Below, in pieces: positions 37,179 to 45,682 of a stretch of 53,613 bases of DNA (position 1 is the first letter of the stretch; each line of letters begins with the position of its first letter). The DNA is from Janthinobacterium sp. 344. Its GTDB lineage: Bacteria; Pseudomonadota; Gammaproteobacteria; Burkholderiales; Burkholderiaceae_D. Both the position numbers and the translations under genes were made by a program. The stretch lies in the NCBI RefSeq assembly GCF_900112025.1, contig NZ_FOKL01000014.1:1-53613 (forward strand). Direction: 5' to 3'. The notes beneath the pieces were generated by a model. It was not told the DNA's origin, did not search any database, and was given only the letters and a program-made list of their open reading frames with translations.

Positions 37179-38300
37179 ATGACGCTCAAAGCGACCCCAC
37201 TCAACAACGCCCACCGTGCCCTCGGCGCCCGCATGGTCGATTTCGGCGGCTGGGACATGCCCGTCAACTACGGCTCGCAAATCGAAGAACACAACGCCGT
37301 GCGCGGCGACGCCGGCATGTTCGATGTGTCGCATATGTGCGTGGTCGATATCGAAGGTCCGAACGTGCGCGCCTTCTTGCGCGGCCTGCTGGCCAATAAC
37401 GTCGACAAGCTGCAAGTGTCGGGCAAGGCGCTGTACTCGTGCATGCTCAATGCCGAAGGGACCGTCATCGATGACCTGATCGTCTACTTCTTCAACGAAA
37501 ACTGGTTCCGCCTCGTCGTCAACGCGGGCACGGCGGAAAAAGACGTGGCCTGGATGCAGCAGCAAAATGCGGTCAGCAACAGCGGCCTGACGATCACCGA
37601 GCGCCGCGACGGCAATGACGCCATGGCCCTGGTGGCCGTGCAGGGCCCGAACGCGCGCGCCAAGGTGTGGCAGGTGCTGCCGGAAACGCAAGCCGCCTCC
37701 GACACCATCAAGCCGTTCAATGTCGTCATTGTCAAGGACACGGCCTTCGGCGAAGTCATGCTGGCGCGCACCGGCTACACGGGCGAAGACGGCTTTGAAA
37801 TCGGCGTCGCGGCCACCCAGGTGGAAGCGCTGTGGAACGCCCTGGCTGCCGCCGGCGTCAAGCCGGCCGGCCTGGGCGCGCGCGACACCCTGCGCCTGGA
37901 AGCGGGCATGAATCTGTACGGCCAGGACATGGACGAAAGCGTCAACCCGCTCGACGCGGGCCTGGCGTGGACCATCGACCTGGTCAGCGAACGCGACTTC
38001 ATCGGCAAGGCCGCCCTGCTGGCAAAAGGCCAGAACGCGCAATTCGTCGGCCTGATCCTGCGCGAAAAAGGCGGCGTGCTGCGCGCCCATCAAAAAGTCA
38101 TCATCGCCGGCACGGACGCCACGGGCGAAATCACCAGCGGCACCTTCAGCCCGACGATGCAGGAAGCGATTGCCCTGGCGCGCGTGCCCAACGGCGTCAA
38201 CGTGGGCGATACCGTGCACGTGGAAATCCGCGGCAAGCAGCTGGCCGCCTCCGTCGTCAAGCTGCCTTTCGTGCGTAACGGTAAAATCCTGGCTGCGTAA
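37179..38300 (+). CDS. gcvT: Glycine cleavage system T protein (aminomethyltransferase)
   Basis: Transfers the methylene carbon from aminomethyl-lipoyl-GcvH to tetrahydrofolate, releasing ammonia. 373 residues: N-terminal TPLNNAHRALGARMVDFGGWDMPVNY with the folate-site residues, GDAGMFDVSHMC, the VQGPNARAKVWQ segment, ARTGYTGEDGFEIG, and RDTLRLEAGMNLYGQDMDE. It is preceded by a GAGGA ribosome binding site and by the glycine riboswitch about 80 bases upstream. Confidence 0.98.
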   Translation: MTLKATPLNNAHRALGARMVDFGGWDMPVNYGSQIEEHNAVRGDAGMFDVSHMCVVDIEGPNVRAFLRGLLANNVDKLQVSGKALYSCMLNAEGTVIDDLIVYFFNENWFRLVVNAGTAEKDVAWMQQQNAVSNSGLTITERRDGNDAMALVAVQGPNARAKVWQVLPETQAASDTIKPFNVVIVKDTAFGEVMLARTGYTGEDGFEIGVAATQVEALWNALAAAGVKPAGLGARDTLRLEAGMNLYGQDMDESVNPLDAGLAWTIDLVSERDFIGKAALLAKGQNAQFVGLILREKGGVLRAHQKVIIAGTDATGEITSGTFSPTMQEAIALARVPNGVNVGDTVHVEIRGKQLAASVVKLPFVRNGKILAA

Positions 38301-38369
38301 GCGTGTAGAGCCGCCCGCAAGACCGTACAACCATAATCAATAACGAACACTTACCATCTGGAGCCACAC

Positions 38370-38750
38370 ATGAACATTCCCGCAGACCTGAAGTACACCG
38401 CTTCCCACGAATGGGTACGCCTTGAAGGCGACGGCACCGTCACCGTCGGCATCACCGAATACGCGCAGGACGCGCTGGGCGACATCGTCTTCGTCGAACT
38501 GCCAACCGTGGGCAATACCTACGGCGCCGGCGACGACGCCGCCGTGGTGGAATCGGTGAAAGCCGCCAGCGACATCTACGCGCCGGTTGCCGGCGAAGTC
38601 GTGGCCGTCAACGACGACGTGGTCAACTCGCCCGAGTCGATCAACGCCGACGCCTACGCCAACTGGCTGTTCAAGATCAAGCCAGCCGACGTATCGGCCC
38701 TGGACGGCCTGCTCGACGCCGCCGCCTATGGCGCCACCACCGGCGCGTAA
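38370..38750 (+). CDS. gcvH: Glycine cleavage system H protein
   Basis: Lipoyl carrier that shuttles the aminomethyl group between GcvP, GcvT and lipoamide dehydrogenase. 126 residues, standard length: YTASHEWVRLEGDGTVTVGIT, YAQDALGDIVFVELP and the lipoylation site K64 in VESVKAASDIYAPVAGEV. A GGAG ribosome binding site precedes the ATG. It lies 69 bp after gcvT and 118 bp before gcvP. Confidence 0.98.
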   Translation: MNIPADLKYTASHEWVRLEGDGTVTVGITEYAQDALGDIVFVELPTVGNTYGAGDDAAVVESVKAASDIYAPVAGEVVAVNDDVVNSPESINADAYANWLFKIKPADVSALDGLLDAAAYGATTGA

Positions 38751-38868
38751 TCGCGTTTGACTCACGGGCCGCCATTGCGGCCCGTTTGCATTTGATTTTG
38801 TAGCTATGCCCCGCCGCCGCGCCCGCGCGCCGCATCCCGGTTTTTCAGTCTTTTTTGGCCTCTATATC

Positions 38869-41769
38869 ATGACCCGCACCAGCCTGACCCAACTCGAAGC
38901 ACGCGATGCCTTCATCGCCCGCCACATCGGCCCTTCCGCCACCGAACAGCAAGCCATGCTGGCGACCCTCGGCTATCCATCGCGCGCCGCGCTGATCGAC
39001 GCCCTGGTACCGGCCAACATCCGCAACAAGGGCGCCCTGCCCCTGGGCGCGTACTCGCAGCCGATGCCGGAACAGGAAGCCCTGTCGCGCCTGAAAGCCA
39101 TCGCCGGCAAGAACCAGGTGCTGAAATCCCTGATCGGCCAGGGCTACTACAACACGTTCACGCCAGGCGTCGTGCTGCGCAACATCTTTGAAAACCCGGC
39201 CTGGTACACGGCGTACACGCCTTACCAGCCAGAGATTTCGCAGGGCCGCCTGGAAGCGATCCTGAACTTCCAGCAAGTGATCACCGACCTGACCGGCATG
39301 GGCATCTCGAACGCCTCGATGCTGGACGAAGGCACGGCCGCCGCCGAGGCGATGACCCTGATCCAGCGCGTGGGCAAGTCGAAATCGAACGTGCTGTATG
39401 TCGCCAATGACGTGCTGCCGCAAACGCTGGAAGTGGTGCAGACGCGCGCCCAGCCGATCGGCATTGACGTGCGCACCTTCGATCCGGCGGAAATCGAGTC
39501 GCTGGACAGCTGCTTCGGCGTGCTGCTGCAATACCCTGGCGTGAACGGCGTCGTGCGCGACTACCGCGCCGGCGTGGAAAAACTGCACGCGAATGGCGCC
39601 ATGGTCATCGTCGCGGCCGACCTGCTGGCCCTGACCATGCTCACGCCGCCGGGCGAATGGGGCGCCGACGTCGTCGTCGGCAACAGCCAGCGCTTCGGCG
39701 TGCCGCTCGGTTTCGGCGGCCCGCACGCGGGCTATCTGTCCACGCGCGATGAATTCAAGCGCAATATGTCGGGCCGCCTGGTGGGCGTGACCGTCGATGC
39801 GCAAGGCAACAAGGCCTACCGTTTGGCCCTGCAAACGCGCGAACAGCACATCCGCCGCGAAAAAGCCACGTCGAACATCTGCACGGCGCAAGTGCTGCTG
39901 GCCGTGATGGCCTCGATGTACGCCGTCTACCACGGTCCTGCCGGCCTGCTGCAGATCGCCCAGCGCGTGCACCGCTTTACGGGCGTGCTGGCCGCGAACC
40001 TGAAGACCCTGGGCTACGGCATCGCCAACGCCACGTACTTCGACACCCTGACCGTGCATGTCGCCGATGCGGACAAACTGCACGCCACGGCCATCAAGCA
40101 CGGCGTCAACCTGCGCAAGGTCGACGCCACCCACGTCGGCCTGTCGCTCGACGAAACCACCACGCGCGACGATATCGCGCTGCTGTGGAAGGTGTTCGCC
40201 GATGGCGTCGCCAACGCGCCCGCCGCCCCGGACCTGGACGCCGTTGAAGCAAATGTGACCAGCGCGCTGCCGGCCAGCCTGGCGCGCGAGAGCGCCTACC
40301 TGACCCACCCCGTCTTCAACAGCTACCACTCGGAACACGAAATGCTGCGCTACCTGCGCAGCCTGGCCGACAAGGACCTGGCGCTGGACCGCACCATGAT
40401 CCCGCTCGGCTCGTGCACCATGAAGCTGAACGCGACGAGCGAAATGATTCCCGTCACCTGGCCCGAGTTCTCGAACATCCACCCGTTCGCGCCCGACGCG
40501 CAAACGGTGGGCTACCGCGAAATGATCGCGCAGCTGGAAGAAATGCTGTGCGCCTTGACGGGCTACGCGGCCGTCTCGCTGCAGCCGAACGCCGGCTCGC
40601 AGGGCGAATACGCGGGCCTCCTGGTGATCAAGGCCTATCACGAGTCGCGCGGCGAAGGCCACCGCAACATCTGCCTGATTCCCTCGTCGGCGCACGGCAC
40701 CAACCCTGCCTCGGCCAACATGGTGGGCATGCAGGTGGTCGTCACCAGCTGCGACGCCAACGGCAACGTGGACCTGGCCGACCTGAAGGCGAAAGCGGAA
40801 AAGCACAGCGCCAATCTGGCTTGCGTGATGGTCACCTACCCATCCACCCACGGCGTGTTCGAGGAAGGCATCCAGGAACTGTGCGAGATCATCCACTCGC
40901 ACGGCGGCCAGGTGTATATCGACGGCGCCAACATGAACGCGCTGGTCGGCGTGGCCGCTCCCGGCTCGTTTGGCGGCGACGTGTCGCACCTGAACCTGCA
41001 TAAAACCTTCTGCATCCCGCACGGTGGTGGCGGACCAGGCGTGGGCCCGATCGGCGTGGGCGCCCACCTGGCGAAATTCCTGCCGAACCAGCGTTCGTCC
41101 GGCTACCAGCGCGACGCGGCTGGCATCGGCGCCGTCAGCGCCGCGCCGTTCGGCTCGGCCAGCATTTTGCCGATTTCGTGGATGTACATCGCCATGATGG
41201 GCGCGGAAGGCTTGACGGCGGCGACCGAGACGGCCATCCTGGCCGCGAACTACATCGCGCGCCGCCTGGCGCCGCACTACCCCGTGCTGTACTCAGGCCA
41301 CGACGGCCTGGTCGCGCACGAGTGCATCCTGGACCTGCGCCCGATCACGGACGCCACCGGCATCAGCAACGAAGACGTGGCCAAGCGCCTGATGGACTTC
41401 GGTTTCCATGCGCCGACCATGAGCTTCCCCGTGCCGGGCACCCTGATGATCGAGCCGACGGAAAGCGAATCGAAAGTGGAGATCGACCGCTTCATCGACG
41501 CCATGATCGCCATCCGCGGCGAAATCGCCAAGGTCGCCAGCGGCGAATTCGACCACGACGACAACCCGTTGAAAAACGCGCCGCACACGGCACAGGTATT
41601 GATGTCGGACAACTGGGGCCGCAAGTACAGCCGCGAAATCGCCGCCTACCCGGTCGCATCGCTGCGCCAGCGCAAATACTGGCCGCCGGTCGGCCGCGCC
41701 GACAACGTGTACGGCGACCGCAACCTGTTCTGCGGCTGCGCGCCGATCAGTTCGTACGAAGAGGAATGA
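38869..41769 (+). CDS. gcvP: Glycine dehydrogenase (decarboxylating), P protein
   Basis: PLP enzyme that decarboxylates glycine and loads the aminomethyl group on GcvH. 966 residues in one chain, the usual proteobacterial form with two homologous halves. FIARHIGP near the N-terminus, SNASMLDEGTAAAEAM, GSCTMKLNA, SLQPNAGSQGEYAGL and the PLP lysine K712 in NLHKTFCIPHGGGGPGVGP are all present. The start MTRTSLTQLEARDAF fits the family; an ATG at 38806 would add 21 residues rich in Arg and Pro without family support. Third gene of the riboswitch-controlled operon. Confidence 0.98.
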   Translation: MTRTSLTQLEARDAFIARHIGPSATEQQAMLATLGYPSRAALIDALVPANIRNKGALPLGAYSQPMPEQEALSRLKAIAGKNQVLKSLIGQGYYNTFTPGVVLRNIFENPAWYTAYTPYQPEISQGRLEAILNFQQVITDLTGMGISNASMLDEGTAAAEAMTLIQRVGKSKSNVLYVANDVLPQTLEVVQTRAQPIGIDVRTFDPAEIESLDSCFGVLLQYPGVNGVVRDYRAGVEKLHANGAMVIVAADLLALTMLTPPGEWGADVVVGNSQRFGVPLGFGGPHAGYLSTRDEFKRNMSGRLVGVTVDAQGNKAYRLALQTREQHIRREKATSNICTAQVLLAVMASMYAVYHGPAGLLQIAQRVHRFTGVLAANLKTLGYGIANATYFDTLTVHVADADKLHATAIKHGVNLRKVDATHVGLSLDETTTRDDIALLWKVFADGVANAPAAPDLDAVEANVTSALPASLARESAYLTHPVFNSYHSEHEMLRYLRSLADKDLALDRTMIPLGSCTMKLNATSEMIPVTWPEFSNIHPFAPDAQTVGYREMIAQLEEMLCALTGYAAVSLQPNAGSQGEYAGLLVIKAYHESRGEGHRNICLIPSSAHGTNPASANMVGMQVVVTSCDANGNVDLADLKAKAEKHSANLACVMVTYPSTHGVFEEGIQELCEIIHSHGGQVYIDGANMNALVGVAAPGSFGGDVSHLNLHKTFCIPHGGGGPGVGPIGVGAHLAKFLPNQRSSGYQRDAAGIGAVSAAPFGSASILPISWMYIAMMGAEGLTAATETAILAANYIARRLAPHYPVLYSGHDGLVAHECILDLRPITDATGISNEDVAKRLMDFGFHAPTMSFPVPGTLMIEPTESESKVEIDRFIDAMIAIRGEIAKVASGEFDHDDNPLKNAPHTAQVLMSDNWGRKYSREIAAYPVASLRQRKYWPPVGRADNVYGDRNLFCGCAPISSYEEE

Positions 41770-41900
41770 CGCCAGACCAAACCTACTGCGCGTCGCGCTT
41801 TGCGGCCGGCGATGCTCACCGTACTCAAGTACGGTAGCGCTTCTTGGCCACAAGGGGGCGCCGAGCCTCACTGACGCTCGCTACGGTTTTGTCAGGCGTC
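41768..41900. repeat. CGCCTGACA/TGTCAGGCG palindromic repeat, copy after gcvP
   Basis: Begins inside the gcvP stop codon. Blocks in order: GACGCCAGACCAAACCTACT, GCGCGTCGCG, TTGCGGCCGGCGATGCTC, the central hairpin CCGTACTCAAGTACGG, TAGCGCTTCTTGGCCACAA, CGCTCGCTACGG and TTTTGTCAGGCGTC. The same order occurs at 18103 and 10152, with the outer and central stems conserved. Confidence 0.75.
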
Positions 41901-41925
41901 GAAACTGAGCAATCTAGAAATAAAA

Positions 41926-41942
41926 TCCCGGCAAAGCCGGGA
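41926..41942. terminator. Short hairpin after gcvP
   Basis: TCCCGGC and GCCGGGA form a perfect 7-bp stem with an AAA loop, between the repeat and the main terminator. It has no T tract on the plus strand; on the minus strand it is followed by TTTTA, so it may act in that direction. Confidence 0.4.
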
Positions 41943-41960
41943 GTATCAAATTAAAACAGA

Positions 41961-41990
41961 ACGGCAGGCCGCAAGGTCTGCCGTTTTTTT
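41961..41990. terminator. Rho-independent terminator of the gcv operon
   Basis: ACGGCAG(G)CC pairs with GGTCTGCCGT around a GCAA tetraloop and is followed by seven T residues. It lies about 190 bases after the gcvP stop. In the reverse direction it could serve the small ORF at 42001-42159. Confidence 0.9.
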
Positions 41991-42000
41991 ATGCGCCGCG

Positions 42001-42159
42001 TTATAAAGCCAGCAAGACGGCGCCAGGCAGCCCCAGCACGGTGCCCAGTATCGTCAGGCACACGACATCGCGCCGCTCGCAGCGGGCGCGGTGCGAACTC
42101 CAGGCGGCAAACAGCAGCGCCACGGCCACGCCGCTGAGTGAAATGCCCACTTCCGTCAT
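42001..42159 (-). CDS. Possible 52-residue small membrane protein
   Basis: A short frame starting at an ATG with a very good ribosome binding site (GGGGAGAG, about six bases upstream) and ending in TAA. The product starts MTEVGISLSGVAVALLFAAW, has a basic middle (SSHRARCERRDVV) and a second hydrophobic part (CLTILGTVLGLPGAVLLAL), which suggests two membrane-spanning or membrane-lying helices. It is divergent from the efflux gene and convergent with gcvP, with terminators just downstream. I do not recognise the family. Support is the binding site, composition and placement only. Confidence 0.5.
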   Translation of the reverse strand: MTEVGISLSGVAVALLFAAWSSHRARCERRDVVCLTILGTVLGLPGAVLLAL

Positions 42160-42237
42160 GCCCGCTCTCCCCGCCGGGACCAGGCGCCCGCCATTGTTTC
42201 TTTTTTCATTGTTCTCATCCTTTTCAGTTATTGAGCA

Positions 42238-42255
42238 ACCTACCTATCGGTAGGT
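42238..42255. promoter_or_regulatory. Palindromic operator upstream of the efflux gene
   Basis: ACCTACC (42238-42244), TATC, GGTAGGT (42249-42255): a perfect 7-bp inverted repeat with a 4-bp spacer, typical of TetR-family operators. A TACAAT hexamer at 42264-42269 is a likely -10, so the palindrome would cover the -35 zone. The tetR-type gene lies just after the pump gene, so it is the natural candidate repressor (inference). Confidence 0.65.
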
Positions 42256-42320
42256 AGTCAGTGTACAATGAAAAAGACAACGGTGTCCATGCCGTGTTTT
42301 TGATCGATGAAGGATGCGCA

Positions 42321-43538
42321 ATGCAGCAGCAAACCCCTCTCCCCGCCGCCAGTCTTGGGCTGGCGGCTTCCCTGGCCCTCGTGGCCGTGCTCGGTCCGGC
42401 CGGCATCGACATGTACCTGGCCTCGATGCCGGCCATGGCGCGCGAGCTGCACACCTCGTATGCGAATGTGCAGCTGAGCCTGACCGTCTTCCTGCTGGCC
42501 CTGGGCGGCGGGCAGCTGCTGTGCGGCCCGCTCACCGACATGCTGGGCCGGCGCCGTCCGCTCCTGGCCGGCATCGCCGTCTACATCGTGGCGGCCGTGT
42601 GGGCGGCGCAGGCCGAGCAATTGCACATCCTGCTGCTGGCGCGCACGCTGCAGGGGCTGGGCGCGGCGCTGACCCTGGTCGTGGTGATGAGCATGGTGCG
42701 CGACGTGGCCGACGGCGTCAAAGCGGCGCAGCTGTTTGCCCTCTTGATGACCATCGTGGGCCTGGCGCCCGTGCTGGCGCCCGCCGTGGGCGGCTTGCTC
42801 GATGCCCATTACGGCTGGCGCGCCGTGATGCTGGCCCTGGCTGCGCTGGGCGCCGTGACCCTGCTCAATAGCGCCCTGTTCTTGCCGGAAACACTGCCGC
42901 TGGCGCACCGCGTGTCGCCGGTAGGCATGCACCGCACGTATGCGCGCATCGCGCGGGACCGCGCCTTTTTGCTGCCCGCGCTGGCCCTGTCGGCCGCGTT
43001 CTTTTTCCTGTTTGCCTATATCGGCGGCGCGTCGCTCGTGTACCAGCGCGATTTCGGCCTGTCCGCCGGCAGCTTCGGCCTGGTCTTCGGCGCCACGGGC
43101 GTGGCCGTGCTGCTGGGCGCCATGGCCAGCGGCCGTCTGGTGGAAAGGCACGGCGTGGCGCGCTTGAGCGCGGCGGGCAGCCTGGCCATGCTGGGCGGCG
43201 CGGCGCTGGCCCTGCTCGGCGCCTGGGCGGGCGCCGGCATCGCCGCCGTCGTGCCGGGCATGTTTGTGGCCCTGTTTGGCCTCGGCATCGCAGAAGCGGC
43301 GCTGATGGCAATGGCCATGGGCTCGCAGCAGCGCGCGCTCGGTTCCACGGCGGCATTGCTGGGCGCCATACAGATGAGTTTATCGTCGCTGGCCACGCCG
43401 CTGGCGGCCGGCCTGTCCGAACGGGGGCCGCTGCCGTGGCTGCTGTTCTTGACCGTGGCCGGCCTGCTGGTATCATGGCTGACCCTGGCCACTGCGCGCG
43501 TCCATCCGGCACACGCCACCAGCCTGGGCGCGCACTGA
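42321..43538 (+). CDS. Bcr/CflA-type multidrug efflux MFS transporter
   Basis: 405 residues with 12 predicted transmembrane helices. The N-terminal GIDMYLASMPAMARELH, the MFS loop signature GPLTDMLGRRRPLLAG between helices 2 and 3, and MSMVRDVADG in helix 4/5 place it in the drug:H+ antiporter (DHA1) group, Bcr/CflA subfamily. The ATG at 42321 has AAGGA upstream; an in-frame start at 42261 would begin inside the promoter. It is controlled presumably by the palindrome at 42238 and the TetR gene 25 bp downstream. Confidence 0.88.
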   Translation: MQQQTPLPAASLGLAASLALVAVLGPAGIDMYLASMPAMARELHTSYANVQLSLTVFLLALGGGQLLCGPLTDMLGRRRPLLAGIAVYIVAAVWAAQAEQLHILLLARTLQGLGAALTLVVVMSMVRDVADGVKAAQLFALLMTIVGLAPVLAPAVGGLLDAHYGWRAVMLALAALGAVTLLNSALFLPETLPLAHRVSPVGMHRTYARIARDRAFLLPALALSAAFFFLFAYIGGASLVYQRDFGLSAGSFGLVFGATGVAVLLGAMASGRLVERHGVARLSAAGSLAMLGGAALALLGAWAGAGIAAVVPGMFVALFGLGIAEAALMAMAMGSQQRALGSTAALLGAIQMSLSSLATPLAAGLSERGPLPWLLFLTVAGLLVSWLTLATARVHPAHATSLGAH

Positions 43539-43563
43539 CGCCTCACCCAACTACTACCCTCAT

Positions 43564-44172
43564 ATGAAGAAACGCTCGGCCTCGGCCGATAACATCTGCG
43601 CCGTCGCCGTCGTGCATTTTTCGGAGCACGGCTACGATGCCTCGTCCCTCAGCGACATCGCCGCGCAGGCGGGCATGCGCAAGGCCTCGCTGTATTCGCA
43701 CTTCGCCGGCAAGGACGCCCTCTTCCTCGACGTCTTCGCCGATGCGCTGGAAGAGGAACAAGCGTTCATGGATGCCTGTTTCGCCGATGAAGCGGCGCTG
43801 GCGACGGCCGGCGGCCAGCTGGCCGGCTCGCTGTACTGCGACCGCATGGCGCAGCGCTACGCGGACTCGGCCCATCTGCGCTTCCTGCTGCGCACGGCAT
43901 ACCTGCCGCCCGCGCCCCTGCGCGTGGAAGTCGGCACGGGCTATGAAGCCTTGCTGGCGCAATTGCAGCGCCATTACGTGGCCAGCCTGGGCCGCTGCGC
44001 GCCCGCCCTGCCGCCCCAGCGCATCGAGCTGTACGCGCAAGCCTACCTGGGCATCGTCGACAGCCTGCACGTGGAACTGATCTACGCGGGCGGCGCCGCG
44101 CTGCAGCAGCGCCATGCGGCGCTGTGGCAGATATTGTCCGATTCGCTGGCGATGGCGGCACAACCGGCCTGA
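43564..44172 (+). CDS. TetR/AcrR-family transcriptional regulator
   Basis: 202 residues. The N-terminal helix-turn-helix is clear: AVVHFSEHGYDASSLSDIAA followed by QAGMRKASLYSHFAGKDALF (about residues 14-55). The C-terminal ligand and dimer domain is all helical and not assignable to a ligand class (EVGTGYEALLAQLQRHYVAS and following). It lies 25 bp downstream of the efflux gene in the same direction, so it is probably its repressor and is co-transcribed with it. The ribosome binding site is weak. Confidence 0.9.
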   Translation: MKKRSASADNICAVAVVHFSEHGYDASSLSDIAAQAGMRKASLYSHFAGKDALFLDVFADALEEEQAFMDACFADEAALATAGGQLAGSLYCDRMAQRYADSAHLRFLLRTAYLPPAPLRVEVGTGYEALLAQLQRHYVASLGRCAPALPPQRIELYAQAYLGIVDSLHVELIYAGGAALQQRHAALWQILSDSLAMAAQPA

Positions 44173-44736
44173 TGCGGCGTAGCTTACTGCCACACCGTGA
44201 ACCGGCAACCAGGTCTGACACAAGCCGCCATCGATTCTTCAAAAGCCCTGCTTTGCCATATTCAAATGTGGTACGACTTGCTGGCGGATTTTTCGCATGC
44301 GAAGTTCCGCTTGCGCCCCATCTCGGACCTTCGTGCTCACACCCAATTCAGGCAAAGCGGAGCTCAGATTCTGCCGCTTTAACGTTAAGCCATTCCGATT
44401 AAATTTCAGCGAAATATTTCGTCAATAATGTCACGGATATTTCACAACATTGATTCAACATCCAAGTCGCCGAATTCGCTCCACTCACCAAGGGCGTTCC
44501 TATTCCGCAAATCGGTAAATACCTTTATTTCTATCCCAATTTAGAATTAAAGGAAAACAATCGAAAATTCAAGCATTCTCAGAATTCATCCCTTCCAACT
44601 TTAGTTTATTCAGCATAGATAAATTATTAGCTTTACAAAACTTGCGGCGAACATCTTGCAAAACTCTTCCAGCAACGGGTGCTACGAATGACAGTACCCC
44701 GTCTATAGAAATGTTCAGCACCCCATAACATAAAAT
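44173..44736. other. 564-bp gap: boundary of the AT-rich island
   Basis: No gene can be supported. The first 200 bases keep the GC-rich style of the chromosome and have a short open frame from a GTG at 44197 (61 codons, containing MWYDLLADFSHAKFRLRPIS) that could be a remnant. From about 44383 the sequence becomes AT-rich and has no long frame. No tRNA gene, direct repeat or integrase is visible here. Confidence 0.5.
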
Positions 44737-45426
44737 CTATGAGGATATACCTTGGGCGCGGTCGGATTCAGCCATCGCGCCAAGCATTTCTTTTCTTTCG
44801 GCAAGCGTTTTTCTTGCCAGAGTGGTGGCCTGAATCTTGTATTCCCGCTCCAGATTACGATCTATCACGTCTGTCATCGCAGATTCAAGTCCGATGTCGT
44901 CGGTCTGTTGTCCATGTAACGCAACGATGAAACCGGCCAACTGCCTGCCAATCGCGACCAAGCAGGAATCTTGACTTCGGAACACGAGATCAAGCTCAAT
45001 ATTTTGCTCACGAAGGGCTGATTTGCTGAAATTGCTGCTTCCGATGGAGACCCATTCCAGTGTTTGTTTCGTCCAAACGGAATAAAACTTGGCATGCAAC
45101 TCTGGGATAAAAACCAGCTGTAGACGCGTGTCGAACTCGAGTACTTGCTGTAAGACCGCAAGTCCGCGGACGCTGGCCTCGTTCTTTTCGACCGTCGCCG
45201 CATCTACATCACGCCAATCACCTACAAAAATGCACACTCGACGTGATTCGGACTTGGCGAGCCAGTCTCTTAAAGCCTCACCAAACTCTTTAATAAGATT
45301 ATCGTCACCTGCAAAATAACCAACGCCTATAACAACTAAGGTGCCCTTATTCGCCTTCAGTTCATCCAATAGGGCTTTAAGAAGTGTAGCGCTGCCGAGA
45401 AGGCCGTTAATCAGTTGAATACTCAT
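44737..45426 (-). CDS. PLD-superfamily protein, nuclease- or lipase-like
   Basis: 229 residues with one HKD motif: H111 and K113 in ELHAKFYSVW, then the turn SIGSSNFSKSALREQNIELDL with S130, N132 and E140. One HKD per chain means it should act as a dimer, like BfiI- or Nuc-type PLD nucleases; the substrate is unknown. The N-terminal half is an alpha/beta unit (TLVVIGVGYFAGDDNLIKEF, RRVCIFVGDW). The ATG has an ideal AAGGAG seven bases upstream. The frame continues upstream to a GTG at 45525, giving an extension (SFTDEQAAILNAVGRVRLEA) that resembles the start of UvrD-type helicases. AT-richer codon use than flanking core genes. Confidence 0.78.
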   Translation of the reverse strand: MSIQLINGLLGSATLLKALLDELKANKGTLVVIGVGYFAGDDNLIKEFGEALRDWLAKSESRRVCIFVGDWRDVDAATVEKNEASVRGLAVLQQVLEFDTRLQLVFIPELHAKFYSVWTKQTLEWVSIGSSNFSKSALREQNIELDLVFRSQDSCLVAIGRQLAGFIVALHGQQTDDIGLESAMTDVIDRNLEREYKIQATTLARKTLAERKEMLGAMAESDRAQGISS

Positions 45427-45540
45427 GTGAAAGCTCCTTTGCTGTGGGGGGGCGAGACGGGCTGCTTCTAGCCGAACCCGGCCGACGGCGTTCAGGATAG
45501 CAGCTTGCTCATCTGTAAAACTCACGAATTCTCACTCTTG

Positions 45541-45575
45541 GCTGAAGCCGCCCGAAACCGGACTTTGCCGCCATT
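45541..45575. repeat. GGCC-type island repeat, diverged copy
   Basis: GCTGAAGCCGCCCGAAACCG followed by GACTTTGCCGCCATT is similar in style to the elements at 47299, 48190 and 48576 but poorly conserved. It lies between the PLD-like and the HExxH genes. Confidence 0.35.
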
Positions 45576-45682
45576 AACTCATCCGGTTACTAATATTTCA
45601 CAAATCATTGTCATGCCTAAAGCTCGACTTTCACCGAGGAGGAATGTAGCATTACCTACCATAATGCTTTCTCTTTATTAAA

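Noticed and set aside
44173..44736. tRNA or integrase gene at the island border
   Set aside because: No cloverleaf-like sequence, CCA end or recombinase motif can be seen here.
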